The notes: generated by a model not told the origin, from the sequence alone. A DNA stretch of 64,000 nucleotides from Chitinophagales bacterium (GCA_017984135.1 JAGNZZ010000008.1:1-64000), one strand, 5' to 3'; numbered from the stretch's first letter, positions 18,251 through 26,393 are shown. Program-made: numbers and translations.

Positions 18251-18612
18251 AAAACGATATTACAACAAGAACAGATTTAGAAAGGTTGGTTTCACTTTTT
18301 TATGAAGCAATAAAATCGAACGATGAAATTAGTTTCTTTTTTACTGAAACCATAATGGTAAATTGGGATTTACACGAAACTAAAATGGTTGATTTTTGGG
18401 AAAACGCACTGTTTTTTGAAGGAAATTATTCCGGAAACCCAATTGATGCACATCATCATTTACATACGATGGAACCAATGTCGTCTTCACATTATGAACT
18501 ATGGATTAAGTTATTTAATCAAGTAGTCTTTCAAAATTTTCAAGGAGAAAATGCCAATAAAATTGTTCAGCATGCAAAAGCAATTGCACAAATTTTACAA
18601 GACAGAAATTAA
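18247..18612 (+). CDS. Group III truncated haemoglobin (copy 1)
   Basis: A 121-residue single-domain globin of the 2/2 fold. The N-terminus LERLVSLFYEAIKSND, the WENALFFEGNYSG segment and the proximal-His region SSSHYELWIKLF match group III members; it aligns with the second copy at 22011-22406. These proteins bind O2 or NO, and are often linked to NO or low-oxygen physiology. GTG at 18247 is the only start that keeps the first helix; an in-frame stop lies directly upstream. An inverted repeat covers this start. Its stop overlaps the convergent membrane-protein gene by 4 bp. Confidence 0.88.
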   Translation: MENDITTRTDLERLVSLFYEAIKSNDEISFFFTETIMVNWDLHETKMVDFWENALFFEGNYSGNPIDAHHHLHTMEPMSSSHYELWIKLFNQVVFQNFQGENANKIVQHAKAIAQILQDRN

Positions 18613-19829
18613 ACTTCTCGATGTGTAATTTGTGAAATAACCATTAAAGTTGCACTTAAAAATAAAACAATGGCAGCAAATAACAAAAGTCCATTGATAT
18701 GTGGTATTAACGTGTACGTAAAGGCTGCAAATCCTTGTAATCCTAAGAAAAACTCATTAAGCAACACACCAATAAAAAATAATACAGAAGCGATAGCCGC
18801 AAATTTAGTTGGTTTTAAATAACCTTTATAGTAGCTATATCCTAATATAAATAAGGTATAAACACCTAAAAGCACTAAATGTAAATAGGCAATTACAATT
18901 GGTCTAAAACCAAAAACTAAGGTACTTAGTGATGGTATAATGGACACCGTTTGTAGTGTAAATTTGATGGTTATGGATATTATAGATCCATAAATAAATA
19001 GGGTAATCCAAGTTGGTTTTACATTATCTTTAATACTAATAATGGCTCGATAATTTTCAGAAATTAATTTTATCCAAGTGCCAAATTGTAATAAAGTGGC
19101 AATCACTGTAATGATATACAACCAAAGTGGCAACTTAATCCATAACAGTGAAAGAAATACAGTAAAAATGGAAGTGGTAAATAATATTTTGAAGTATTTA
19201 TTTGTGTCTATTAATCCTTTTGGTAAAAGAGTGATAGCGATGGCCATGCTGGCAAAAAAGAACCATCCACTGTATTGAAAGTGTAAAAAATAATACAGCG
19301 AACCTAAATAAAAGTTATGATTGATATGTTTACTTGCTAACATATAAGCAAGATAAAATGGACCTGCAGAAGATAGTATATTTAATAGTAAACCACCTAT
19401 TGCCCATGGTTTAGAGGCATTGTCTGTTGAGAATCGTTTGGCATCTTTTACAAAAACAAACGTGAATCCAACGGCTAAAATAATACTCAAAGTAGAAAAT
19501 GTAATTGATAATGCTTTATAACCTTGATAGGTGAAAAAAATTAGCATTCCGAAAGAACAAACAAGATTGGCTATAATTAGCATTTTATATTTTTTACGAA
19601 CGGCATTTCCAAGTTGTTCAATGACTATCATAGCTAATCCACAATAAAGAAAATGACTAATCCAGCCGCTAAATGCAAAGTGTGAATGTGCGTGCAATAA
19701 GTTTTTTTGTTGAAAAAATGGAAATTCGTATGCGATTTTGAAACGCATCATCATCCCGTAAAGTGCTACAATGGCTAAGTTTATTAAACCCCACTTTATC
19801 CAGTTATTAAATGTTTTTTCATTTTCCAT
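18609..19829 (-). CDS. Polytopic His-rich membrane protein, distant haem-copper oxidase/NorB-like
   Basis: A 406-residue integral membrane protein with about 12 hydrophobic helices. Several His lie in or next to helices: H46/H48/H50 in LLHAHSHFAFSGW, H168/H171 in SKHINHNFYLG, H183 in FLHFQYSGWFF, plus AYLHLVLLG and IPHINGLLL. This spacing recalls haem and CuB ligands in subunit I of haem-copper oxidases and NO reductases, but I cannot align the full motif set, so a NorB- or NnrS-like role is only inferred. It starts at ATG 19829, directly after the Crp/Fnr stop, so both are one transcript. The location among NO-defence genes supports a respiratory or NO function. Confidence 0.55.
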   Translation of the reverse strand: MENEKTFNNWIKWGLINLAIVALYGMMMRFKIAYEFPFFQQKNLLHAHSHFAFSGWISHFLYCGLAMIVIEQLGNAVRKKYKMLIIANLVCSFGMLIFFTYQGYKALSITFSTLSIILAVGFTFVFVKDAKRFSTDNASKPWAIGGLLLNILSSAGPFYLAYMLASKHINHNFYLGSLYYFLHFQYSGWFFFASMAIAITLLPKGLIDTNKYFKILFTTSIFTVFLSLLWIKLPLWLYIITVIATLLQFGTWIKLISENYRAIISIKDNVKPTWITLFIYGSIISITIKFTLQTVSIIPSLSTLVFGFRPIVIAYLHLVLLGVYTLFILGYSYYKGYLKPTKFAAIASVLFFIGVLLNEFFLGLQGFAAFTYTLIPHINGLLLFAAIVLFLSATLMVISQITHREV

Positions 19830-19832
19830 CAA

Positions 19833-20435
19833 TTAGAAATAAATTTTATGATTAATGATTTTAATTTTTTCCATTTCTTTCATCCTTTTGATGGTACGAA
19901 TTACTGTTTCAACTCTTAGCCCTGTAATGTCAGCTATTTGTTGCCGTGTATATGGAATTATTATCGCATTCATAGAATAATTATTTTTGAGTATTTTCTT
20001 TTTATGCTTCGTTAAAAATAATGCAATTTTATCTTCCGGAGTATGGCTTACTAAAATTTGTGCATGTGCTGCTTGTTCATACATTCTTTCTGAAAAGGTA
20101 TAAATCATGCGTTCTTTTAATTCCGGATAGTCATTTATAATAGCAATAAATTTTTCTTTCTGCAAAGTTAATATAATTGATGGAATAGTAGTTTGTGCTG
20201 AATTGGGATATGGCTTGTCTAGCAATAAAGCTGGTTCGCCAAAACTATGTTTTTCTATATAAATTCCTTGAATTAGTTCTTTTCCATTTTTATTGGATGA
20301 AAATACTTTTACTTCGCCACTTATAATTTGGAAATACGACTTAGGCTGAATGTCTTCTTTGTATATGTATTCGCCTTTGTCGTACTTTTTTGAGATACCG
20401 CCATACGCTATTAATATGTTATAATCTATATGCAT
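19833..20435 (-). CDS. Crp/Fnr-family transcription regulator
   Basis: A 200-residue regulator. The cyclic-nucleotide-binding-like domain (about 15-125) has GEYIYKEDIQPKSYFQIISGEVKVF (core YFQIISGEVKVF) and FGEPALLLDKPY. A winged helix follows (about 145-200): YTRQQIADITGLRVETVIRTIKRM is the Crp/Fnr recognition helix region. There is no N-terminal Cys cluster, so it is not an Fe-S Fnr; a haem- or NO-sensing Dnr-like type or another effector is possible. It is the first gene of a pair with the His-rich membrane protein. Dyad sites at 17558 and 21968 are candidate targets. Confidence 0.88.
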   Translation of the reverse strand: MHIDYNILIAYGGISKKYDKGEYIYKEDIQPKSYFQIISGEVKVFSSNKNGKELIQGIYIEKHSFGEPALLLDKPYPNSAQTTIPSIILTLQKEKFIAIINDYPELKERMIYTFSERMYEQAAHAQILVSHTPEDKIALFLTKHKKKILKNNYSMNAIIIPYTRQQIADITGLRVETVIRTIKRMKEMEKIKIINHKIYF

Positions 20436-20600
20436 AGTATGCTAAATTATTTTAGAGCTTGGCAATAATAATTTTTGAGTAGGAAATAAGGATAATTCAA
20501 TATACTAAATTCTTAGAAAATTGGCTGAATTATTTACAAAATAAAGTAGGGTTATGTTCTAGCGTTTAAACTGACGGGATGAGCGACAAATTTTTAAAAT

Positions 20601-20638
20601 AAAGCTACATCGGTTTGTTTTTCAAACCGATGTGCTTT
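20601..20638 (-). terminator. Terminator after the azurin gene
   Basis: AAAGC (20601-20605), one unpaired T, ACATCGGTTTG (20607-20617), a 5 nt loop, CAAACCGATGT and GCTTT. The stem is almost perfect over 16 bp. On the minus strand it is followed by a T-rich tract, which ends the RIC-azurin transcript. Confidence 0.8.
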
Positions 20639-20645
20639 ATACTAA

Positions 20646-21146
20646 TTATTCAACAATAAATGTACCTTTCATCATTGCTGAGTGTCCTGGAAATGAACAT
20701 AAGAATTCATAAGTACCTTTTGCCGGTGCAGTGAATTCAATGTCGGCAGTTTCGCCACCACCAATTGTTTTGGTGTGCGCAATCACCTCTTTTTCCAATG
20801 CTTTTGGAATATAGTCATTGTCTTTTGCATCAATAGCTGCTTTTGCGAATTCGTCTAAATTTGCACCAGCTGCTAATAAAACAAAGTTATGTCCCATAGC
20901 CGTAATTGGAGCAACGCCAGAATGTGTAAGCGTTAATTTTACAGTTTGACCCTCTTTAACAACAATTTCTGATAAGTCAAATTTCATGTCATCTCCACCG
21001 CTTATCGCTACTTCAGCTATGTTGCTTTCTGCAGCAGGAGCTTCAGTAGTGGTGGTTTCTGTTTCTGTTCCTTCTGTTTTGGAACCTTGGTTACAAGCAG
21101 TTGCAAAAAATGCACCGATTGCGAAGATTAAGAATAATTTTTTCAT
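20646..21146 (-). CDS. Azurin-type blue copper lipoprotein
   Basis: A 166-residue lipoprotein with a lipobox ending FFATAC (Cys18) and an acidic Thr-rich linker. The azurin domain (about 45-166) has all type 1 copper ligands: His in MGHNFVLL, and Cys, His and Met in FLCSFPGHSAMMKG, spaced as in classical azurins. It shuttles electrons in the periplasm, for example to cytochrome oxidases or NO/nitrite reductases. I start it at ATG 21146 (MKKLFLIF), since the in-frame TTG at 21194 overlaps the RIC gene. It follows RIC by 34 bp and precedes a terminator, so the two form one unit. Confidence 0.93.
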   Translation of the reverse strand: MKKLFLIFAIGAFFATACNQGSKTEGTETETTTTEAPAAESNIAEVAISGGDDMKFDLSEIVVKEGQTVKLTLTHSGVAPITAMGHNFVLLAAGANLDEFAKAAIDAKDNDYIPKALEKEVIAHTKTIGGGETADIEFTAPAKGTYEFLCSFPGHSAMMKGTFIVE

Positions 21147-21180
21147 TTTTTTTAAAATTGATTTTATGATGAAATAAAGG

Positions 21181-21906
21181 TTATACAGTTGCAAAAGTTT
21201 GCTCTAGCGCAATTGCTTTTGGAAATAAAATATTATTTTCTAAATGAATGTGCATGTGCAAATCTTCTTCGTATTCTTTTAAGAGTGCAAAAGTTACTTT
21301 ATACGTATTACAAGCATCTGCAGGTGGTGTGTAGTTATTCGTTAAATCTGCAATTTTTTGAAAACGTTCGCCTTCAGCTACATGTTCACTCATCATCATA
21401 CTAATTGGATTTTGAACGGTTCCGAAAGGAGCTTGCACGCTAGTACCATCTAATGTTGCTTTTACCATTTTTCGAATGAAAGGAAATAATATTAATTCTT
21501 CTTTTTTCATGTGCATCGTTAATTCTCCGGATGATTCTTTAAATTCGTCAAAAACAGTAATCAATTCAGGATGTCTGTCACCATGTACTTTCATTATTTT
21601 TTCTAAAAATGGCAAGATTTCTTGGATTTTTGTTTCCACATAACGATGGTGTTTTTTCTCAATATAATCGGCCAATAAATCTAATGGAAATGTATTGTAG
21701 TCGATGTTGTTGTTTTGTTGTTGTGTGGTCGCATTTTCCAATTGTTGAATAAGCGTTGCTACGTCAATGTTTTTTAATGTACAAGCTTCATCTATGCTTC
21801 TATTTCCATTGCAACAGAAATCTATTTTATTTTGCTTAAACACTGATGCTACTCGATAATCTTTTGCTACTAATTCACTAATAATTGTATCTTTTGTAAT
21901 GCTCAT
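21181..21906 (-). CDS. ric: Iron-sulfur cluster repair di-iron protein (RIC/ScdA/YtfE)
   Basis: A 241-residue cytosolic protein that restores Fe-S clusters damaged by NO or peroxide. The N-terminal ScdA_N domain (about 1-60) has the KIDFCCNGN motif; the haemerythrin-like domain (about 75-235) supplies the di-iron ligands in KKHHRYVET, VHGDRHPEL, MHMKKEELILFPF, MSEHVAEGE and MHIHLENNILFP. The length matches the family. A dyad related to that upstream of the cytochrome gene lies about 60 bp before the ATG. Neighbours (truncated haemoglobin, Rrf2 regulator, azurin) support a nitrosative-stress role. Confidence 0.94.
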   Translation of the reverse strand: MSITKDTIISELVAKDYRVASVFKQNKIDFCCNGNRSIDEACTLKNIDVATLIQQLENATTQQQNNNIDYNTFPLDLLADYIEKKHHRYVETKIQEILPFLEKIMKVHGDRHPELITVFDEFKESSGELTMHMKKEELILFPFIRKMVKATLDGTSVQAPFGTVQNPISMMMSEHVAEGERFQKIADLTNNYTPPADACNTYKVTFALLKEYEEDLHMHIHLENNILFPKAIALEQTFATV

Positions 21907-21967
21907 TTTTTTAGTATTTAATGTGATAAATTTTTTTCAAAATTAATTGTTACGTTACTTTTTGTAA

Positions 21968-21981
21968 ATGATTTTTGTCAT
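21968..21981. promoter_or_regulatory. Dyad operator upstream of RIC
   Basis: ATGAT-TTTT-GTCAT, one base away from a perfect dyad and from the ATGAC-N4-GTCAT site before the cytochrome gene. It lies about 62 bp before the RIC ATG. Just downstream is a tandem GTTACGTTAC at 21949-21958. Confidence 0.45.
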
Positions 21982-22010
21982 GTTCACAAATCCTGCTTGT
22001 TTCTATTTTT

Positions 22011-22406
22011 TTATAATAATGGTGTAGAACTGTTTTCTTGGTAATAATTTATTTTATATAAAAACATAGTGGCCATGCGTTCTCCTTGCCATTTTGCACG
22101 TTCTGCTCTAGCACCAACAAATAATGAATCTACAGTGGAATTAAACAATTGAACCCATCTGTCGAAATGTTGTTTCTCTACAGGTAATTTTGCATGTGGT
22201 ACAAATGGACTTCCAAAATAAGTATGTTCATCAAATAAAACAGTTTGCCAGAAACGATACATTTTTTCTAAATGTTGTGGCCATTTATCTTGAATTACCT
22301 TATTAAAGATATCCGCCAATAAATCATCTTTTCGTATCGTTTCATAAAACGTGTCCACCATTAATTGAACGTCTTTTATGTCTTTTAAATCTTGTAATGA
22401 TTCCAT
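22011..22406 (-). CDS. Group III truncated haemoglobin (copy 2)
   Basis: A 131-residue globin: MVDTFYETIRKDDLLADIF, WPQHLEKMYRFWQTVLF, FVPHAKLPVE and proximal-His motif EKQHFDRWVQLF. It follows the Rrf2 regulator by 3 bp, so the two are co-transcribed and the globin is probably controlled by that repressor. It aligns with copy 1 but is clearly diverged from it, which suggests an old duplication or separate acquisition. The expected function is NO or O2 binding; dioxygenase activity is not shown by sequence. Confidence 0.9.
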   Translation of the reverse strand: MESLQDLKDIKDVQLMVDTFYETIRKDDLLADIFNKVIQDKWPQHLEKMYRFWQTVLFDEHTYFGSPFVPHAKLPVEKQHFDRWVQLFNSTVDSLFVGARAERAKWQGERMATMFLYKINYYQENSSTPLL

Positions 22407-22409
22407 TGT

Positions 22410-22871
22410 TTATCGTTTACATTCTTTTAAATAACGTTCGCCATTTAGAATTGTTTTTCCAGATTTTACGCCAATGGCTAATTGCTCAATCGTAGTAGAT
22501 TCCAACATTTTTTTTAGCTCCATACGAACATTTACATATTGATGATGAAGCAAACATGGATTTTTATCACTGCATTCTGCCATTCCCATGGAACATGCTT
22601 TGTAAATCGCATCTCCATCAATGGCTTTCACAATTTGACTTAATTTAATTTTCTCTCGTTGTGCTTTTGTCATTTCAAATCCACCGTAAGGTCCTTTAAT
22701 GGATTCCACTAAGTTTTGCTTGGTTAATGTGCCTAATACTTTTGCAGTAAAAGCTTCTGGTGTACCAGTGTTTTCTGCAATGTCACCAATTTTTACACGC
22801 CTGTCTTCTTTTGATTGTATGGCAATATAAACCACTGCTTTTATTCCATATTCACATGCTTTTGAAAACAT
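22410..22871 (-). CDS. Rrf2-family Fe-S transcription repressor (NsrR/IscR-like)
   Basis: A 153-residue winged-helix regulator. The start at ATG 22871 gives the typical MFSKACEYGIKAVVYIA; an in-frame start further upstream at 22895 falls in the promoter. DNA-binding segment: RVKIGDIAENTGTPEAFTAKVL and the wing KGPYGGFEM. The Cys cluster CSMGMAECSDKNPC (C-x6-C-x5-C) should hold an Fe-S cluster, the sensor for NO or redox state in NsrR. It heads an operon with the truncated haemoglobin. A near-perfect palindrome overlaps its -33 box, suggesting autorepression. Confidence 0.92.
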   Translation of the reverse strand: MFSKACEYGIKAVVYIAIQSKEDRRVKIGDIAENTGTPEAFTAKVLGTLTKQNLVESIKGPYGGFEMTKAQREKIKLSQIVKAIDGDAIYKACSMGMAECSDKNPCLLHHQYVNVRMELKKMLESTTIEQLAIGVKSGKTILNGERYLKECKR

Positions 22872-22892
22872 CTTTTTTACGTAATTTGAGAG

Positions 22893-22900
22893 CAAAGATA
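22893..22900 (-). promoter_or_regulatory. Promoter of the Rrf2-haemoglobin operon
   Basis: On the coding strand TATCTTTG (+ strand CAAAGATA) with TTTG (+ strand CAAA, 22921-22924) 20 bp upstream. Both elements and the spacing fit the Bacteroidota -33/-7 consensus. It is one of the clearest promoters here. Confidence 0.75.
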
Positions 22901-22912
22901 ATAGCTTTTTTT

Positions 22913-22936
22913 ATTTCCGACAAATTTGTCCGAAAT
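22913..22936. promoter_or_regulatory. 24 bp palindromic operator overlapping the -33 element
   Basis: A core GACAAATTTGTC is flanked by C and by ATTTC/GAAAT arms. Only one base pair of the 12 is mismatched. Centred on the -33 box of the Rrf2 gene, it is placed to block transcription; the Rrf2 protein itself is the likely binder. Confidence 0.7.
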
Positions 22937-23002
22937 ATTTAACATACAGATTGAAGCGTATTAATTTGATATTAAAATATTGTAAATTACTGTTTAGGCA
23001 TT

Positions 23003-24136
23003 CTATTCGTCTAATTTAAATAGTTCACTTAATTGTTGTCGATTGATGGAATTTGGAGTTCCTTTTAAACAGAAATTTCGAATGTTACATATAATAGGAT
23101 TTTCCCAATGTGCAATTTTTCCAAGCAACCAACTTGTATTGACTACTTTGTGTGCTTTTTTTAATCGAATGGTATTGTATGCTTTAAATGCATCATTTAA
23201 TGAATAACCATTGCTTATTAATTTTCCTATGATATAGGTATCTTCAATGGCTTGGCAAGCTCCTTGTCCTAAATTTGGAGTAGTAGCATGTGCTGCATCA
23301 CCAATCAAACAAATATTTTTTTGATGCCATTTTTTTATAGGCTTCAAGTCTATAATTTCACTGAAAAATATTTTTTCAGGTAAAGTAGTTTTAATTATTT
23401 CTAAAATTTGTGGATGAAATTCTTTAAATCTTTCAGTTAATGGAATTTCCTTTTTATCACTATTGTCTTCATTAATCAATGCATACCAATACACTTCATT
23501 TTTATTAATTTTTACAAATCCAAATCGTTTTCCTTTATGCCAAGCTTCTAGTGCTTCATGAGTATAATGTTCCGGTAATTCTATTTCACAAACACCACGC
23601 CAACAAGGCTGATGCGCATTTCGTAATTTACCTTTTTCAAATAAAGAATCTCGAACAGTTGATTTTATTCCATCCGCAGCAATTACATACTTACTCGTTT
23701 GTGCACTACCATCTTCAAAATAGAGTTGAAAGCCGGCATTTATTTTTTCTATTTTCTCAATTTTTTTTGACAAATGAATATGTTTCCTGCCAATTTCATC
23801 TGCCAGTATTTGTTGTAAATCTGCTCGATGTATAGCAACATTATAAACGTGATATTTTTTTTCAAATGCAGCAACGTCAAAGGTAGAAAGTATATTAAAA
23901 TTATTATCTGTAATAGATAAAGCATTTACCTTATTACCAACGGTTTCAATTTTGTGATGAATGGCTAATTTTTTATAAACTTGCATAGCATTGTTGGCAA
24001 TAATGATTCCCGCACCAACAGGTTGTATGGCTGTTGCACTTTCAAATAGTTGAAATGGAATTCCATTTTGTTTGAGGATTAATCCCATTGTCAAACCTCC
24101 AATTCCCGCACCAATTATAGTGATTACTTCATTCAT
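23003..24136 (-). CDS. FAD-dependent monooxygenase (PHBH/UbiH family)
   Basis: A 377-residue group A flavoprotein monooxygenase. The N-terminal Rossmann motif ITIIGAGIGGLTMGL binds FAD, the conserved VIAADGIKSTVR (DG motif) contacts FAD and NAD(P)H, and CLIGDAAHATTPNLGQGACQAIED is the second FAD motif. Family members hydroxylate aromatic or isoprenoid substrates. No neighbouring pathway genes indicate the substrate; zeaxanthin-epoxidase-like and salicylate-hydroxylase-like enzymes are both possible. It appears to be a single-gene unit. Confidence 0.85.
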   Translation of the reverse strand: MNEVITIIGAGIGGLTMGLILKQNGIPFQLFESATAIQPVGAGIIIANNAMQVYKKLAIHHKIETVGNKVNALSITDNNFNILSTFDVAAFEKKYHVYNVAIHRADLQQILADEIGRKHIHLSKKIEKIEKINAGFQLYFEDGSAQTSKYVIAADGIKSTVRDSLFEKGKLRNAHQPCWRGVCEIELPEHYTHEALEAWHKGKRFGFVKINKNEVYWYALINEDNSDKKEIPLTERFKEFHPQILEIIKTTLPEKIFFSEIIDLKPIKKWHQKNICLIGDAAHATTPNLGQGACQAIEDTYIIGKLISNGYSLNDAFKAYNTIRLKKAHKVVNTSWLLGKIAHWENPIICNIRNFCLKGTPNSINRQQLSELFKLDE

Positions 24137-25082
24137 TTTAGCTATTAATTACTATGTGAAAATACATTTAATTTTGAATAATATTTTCCATTAATTTCAA
24201 TTCCTTATTAATCGCACAACTCTCACCTAAGTAATTGCCACGTCCTCCGAAAATTCTATAATTTACTTGTTGGAATTAATGAAATGATGATTAATATCTG
24301 TAAGTGTTTCTATGTACTGTTCCCATTTTATAAACATTACCAATTATGAAATTTAGATGCATTCATTATCGCTAAAATATTTAAAATTCAACATTTGATT
24401 CGCACATTGTTTGTATAAATTTTAAGTGTATGCTCATTCGGGTTGACTTCTAAGAAGGCATTTTTTTAGTTTTTTTTGCATTTGTTCAAATGCTTCATTT
24501 TTCATAAACACCAAAAATTAGAAAAGGCACCATCGCGTTTCTGTAACACAAAACCAGTAATAATTTTGCTACACACTTTAGGATACAGCATGGCTAATTT
24601 TAGGACTTTCATTCCATCATTGCTAGATCCAAAATAGTTGCTTTGGCAATTCCAAAAAAAATGCAAAATAATTACTGCATCGTTGGCATATTGTTCAAAT
24701 GAAAGTAGGTGTATTTCTGTATTCCGTGCGAACATGTGCTTCAATTGCGATTAATTTTCTCATTTTTGATAAATAATGAATAATTCTACCAAATGTAGTT
24801 TGTATCATAGAGCCACCACCTTACAATAATACTAGAAGTTAGCATCTCCAGATATTTTATAATACATTGAAATGCCATTTATTTTGGCATACCTATTTTG
24901 AAAATTTGCTTTATAGAATGTATTTTACCTGCAATTAAATTACTTAAATTATGTTACTTTCATTTCTGTTGACTTTTATTTGGTAGATAAAAATATTTCT
25001 TAACAATAGAGAATTTTAAAATTCCAATGCAAGCATTATATTTAGAATTATTTTAAACAATTATTTAAATATCAAAAAAAAC
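24137..25082. other. Long gene-poor gap, possible decayed gene
   Basis: About 950 bp without a convincing gene, unusual for this dense window. On the minus strand around 24500-24790 short frames lie next to each other: a 37-codon frame containing MRKLIAIEAHVRTEY, then a shifted 80-codon frame ending at 24502 with VIILHFFWNCQSNYFGSS and MKVLKLAMLYPKV. They could be remnants of one frameshifted gene, but I recognise no family. No tRNA, hairpin or repeat is visible. Confidence 0.35.
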
Positions 25083-26393
25083 ATGAATGACACTCCATTA
25101 GCTAAGATGTTTGTTGCTTTTAACAACGTTTTAGACAGTAAAGTGGGAACGTCTTTAGGCTTGCGTAAATGGGTAGAAAAAATTACCTATCAAGGCACGT
25201 ATCAAGGAGTAAACCTCACAAAAAAAGCATCGCGAATTTTTCCTAAAACTGGCAAACAAGAGGTTGCAAAACGATTAGACGATGCAAAAAAATCTGATTT
25301 ATTTGATTTGCATTTAACGGAAGAGCAACAGATGATTCAGCAAACTATTCAGCAATTTGCTACGCAGTATTTAAGAAAAAATGCCGAAAAAATAAATGTA
25401 GATTGTGCAATTCCAAATGAAATTATTAAAGAATATCAAGCTTTAGGGTTGCCATATTATTCCGTGCCCGAAGCATTAGGCGGTGTATTGACAGATAAAG
25501 CCACCGTTACTCAAATGCTCATTGCTGAAGAAATGGCTTATGGTGATTTAGGCATGGCCGTTGCCTTATTAACACCAGTCAATGCCTTAAATGCAATTAC
25601 TCGATGGGGAACAGCAGCACAACAAGAGCAATATATACCTGCATTTTTAGACGAGCAACAACCTTTGAATGCGGTGATTGCTATTAATGAACCTTCACCC
25701 TTGTTTGATCCATTTACATTGGCTACTCAAGCAGAAAAAAATGGGAATAAATATACCTTAAATGGCGTGAAAGCTACTGTACCATTGGTAAACTCAGCAG
25801 AGTTATTTTTAGTTGCTGCAAATGTAGAAGGCGAAGGACCAGCTTTGTTTTTAGTCGATTCATCTGCCGAAGGTTTGGAAGTGGAAACTCAAAATGCAAT
25901 GGGACTAAGACCTGCAGCAATGGGAAATATTAAGTTGAAAAATGTTGAAATAAATGCCGATGCACGATTAGGCGATGATACATTTGATTACGCGACATTG
26001 ATTAGTTATGCTCGTTTAGGTTGGTGTGCATTAGCCGTAGGCACCGCAAAAGCAATTTTAGATGAAGTGATTCCGTATGCTAATGAACGAATTGCGTTTG
26101 GAGAACCCATTTCTAACCGACAATCTGTTGCTTTTATGATTGCAAATATTCGAATTGAAATGGATAGTATGAAAATATTAATGGAACGTGCTGCTGCACT
26201 AGCAGAGCAAGGGAAACCATTTCAAAGAGAAGCATATTTGGCTGCCGTTGCATGCCAAGAATACGCCATGAACATTGGTACAGATGGCGTTCAATTATTT
26301 GGAGGAATTGGTTTTATGAGAGATTTTCCGGCAGAACGTTGGTATAGAGATCTCAGAGCAGTATCATGGAATTTTAATGCCATGCATCTTTAA
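25083..26393 (+). CDS. Acyl-CoA dehydrogenase (first of pair)
   Basis: A 436-residue flavoenzyme expected to oxidise acyl-CoA to trans-2-enoyl-CoA in beta-oxidation, passing electrons to ETF. The N-terminal helical domain contains LTEEQQMIQQTIQQFA, then GLPYYSVPEALGG, AINEPSPLFDP, the middle beta domain, and the C-terminal domain with YANERIAFGEPISNRQSVAFM and DGVQLFGGIGFMRDFPAERWYRDLRA. It carries about 60 extra residues in front of the usual start. The VQLFGGIGF block is well conserved; the usual catalytic Glu at the end is not obvious. It is 19 bp upstream of a second ACAD, so they are co-expressed and may form one heteromeric enzyme. Confidence 0.88.
   Translation: MNDTPLAKMFVAFNNVLDSKVGTSLGLRKWVEKITYQGTYQGVNLTKKASRIFPKTGKQEVAKRLDDAKKSDLFDLHLTEEQQMIQQTIQQFATQYLRKNAEKINVDCAIPNEIIKEYQALGLPYYSVPEALGGVLTDKATVTQMLIAEEMAYGDLGMAVALLTPVNALNAITRWGTAAQQEQYIPAFLDEQQPLNAVIAINEPSPLFDPFTLATQAEKNGNKYTLNGVKATVPLVNSAELFLVAANVEGEGPALFLVDSSAEGLEVETQNAMGLRPAAMGNIKLKNVEINADARLGDDTFDYATLISYARLGWCALAVGTAKAILDEVIPYANERIAFGEPISNRQSVAFMIANIRIEMDSMKILMERAAALAEQGKPFQREAYLAAVACQEYAMNIGTDGVQLFGGIGFMRDFPAERWYRDLRAVSWNFNAMHL

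Noticed and set aside
21147-21194. Upstream start of azurin
   Set aside because: TTG start that overlaps RIC; the ATG at 21146 gives a proper lipoprotein signal.
24502-24744. 80-codon open frame on the minus strand
   Set aside because: No family likeness, starts with TTG after an in-frame stop, and overlaps another short frame; treated only as a possible remnant.
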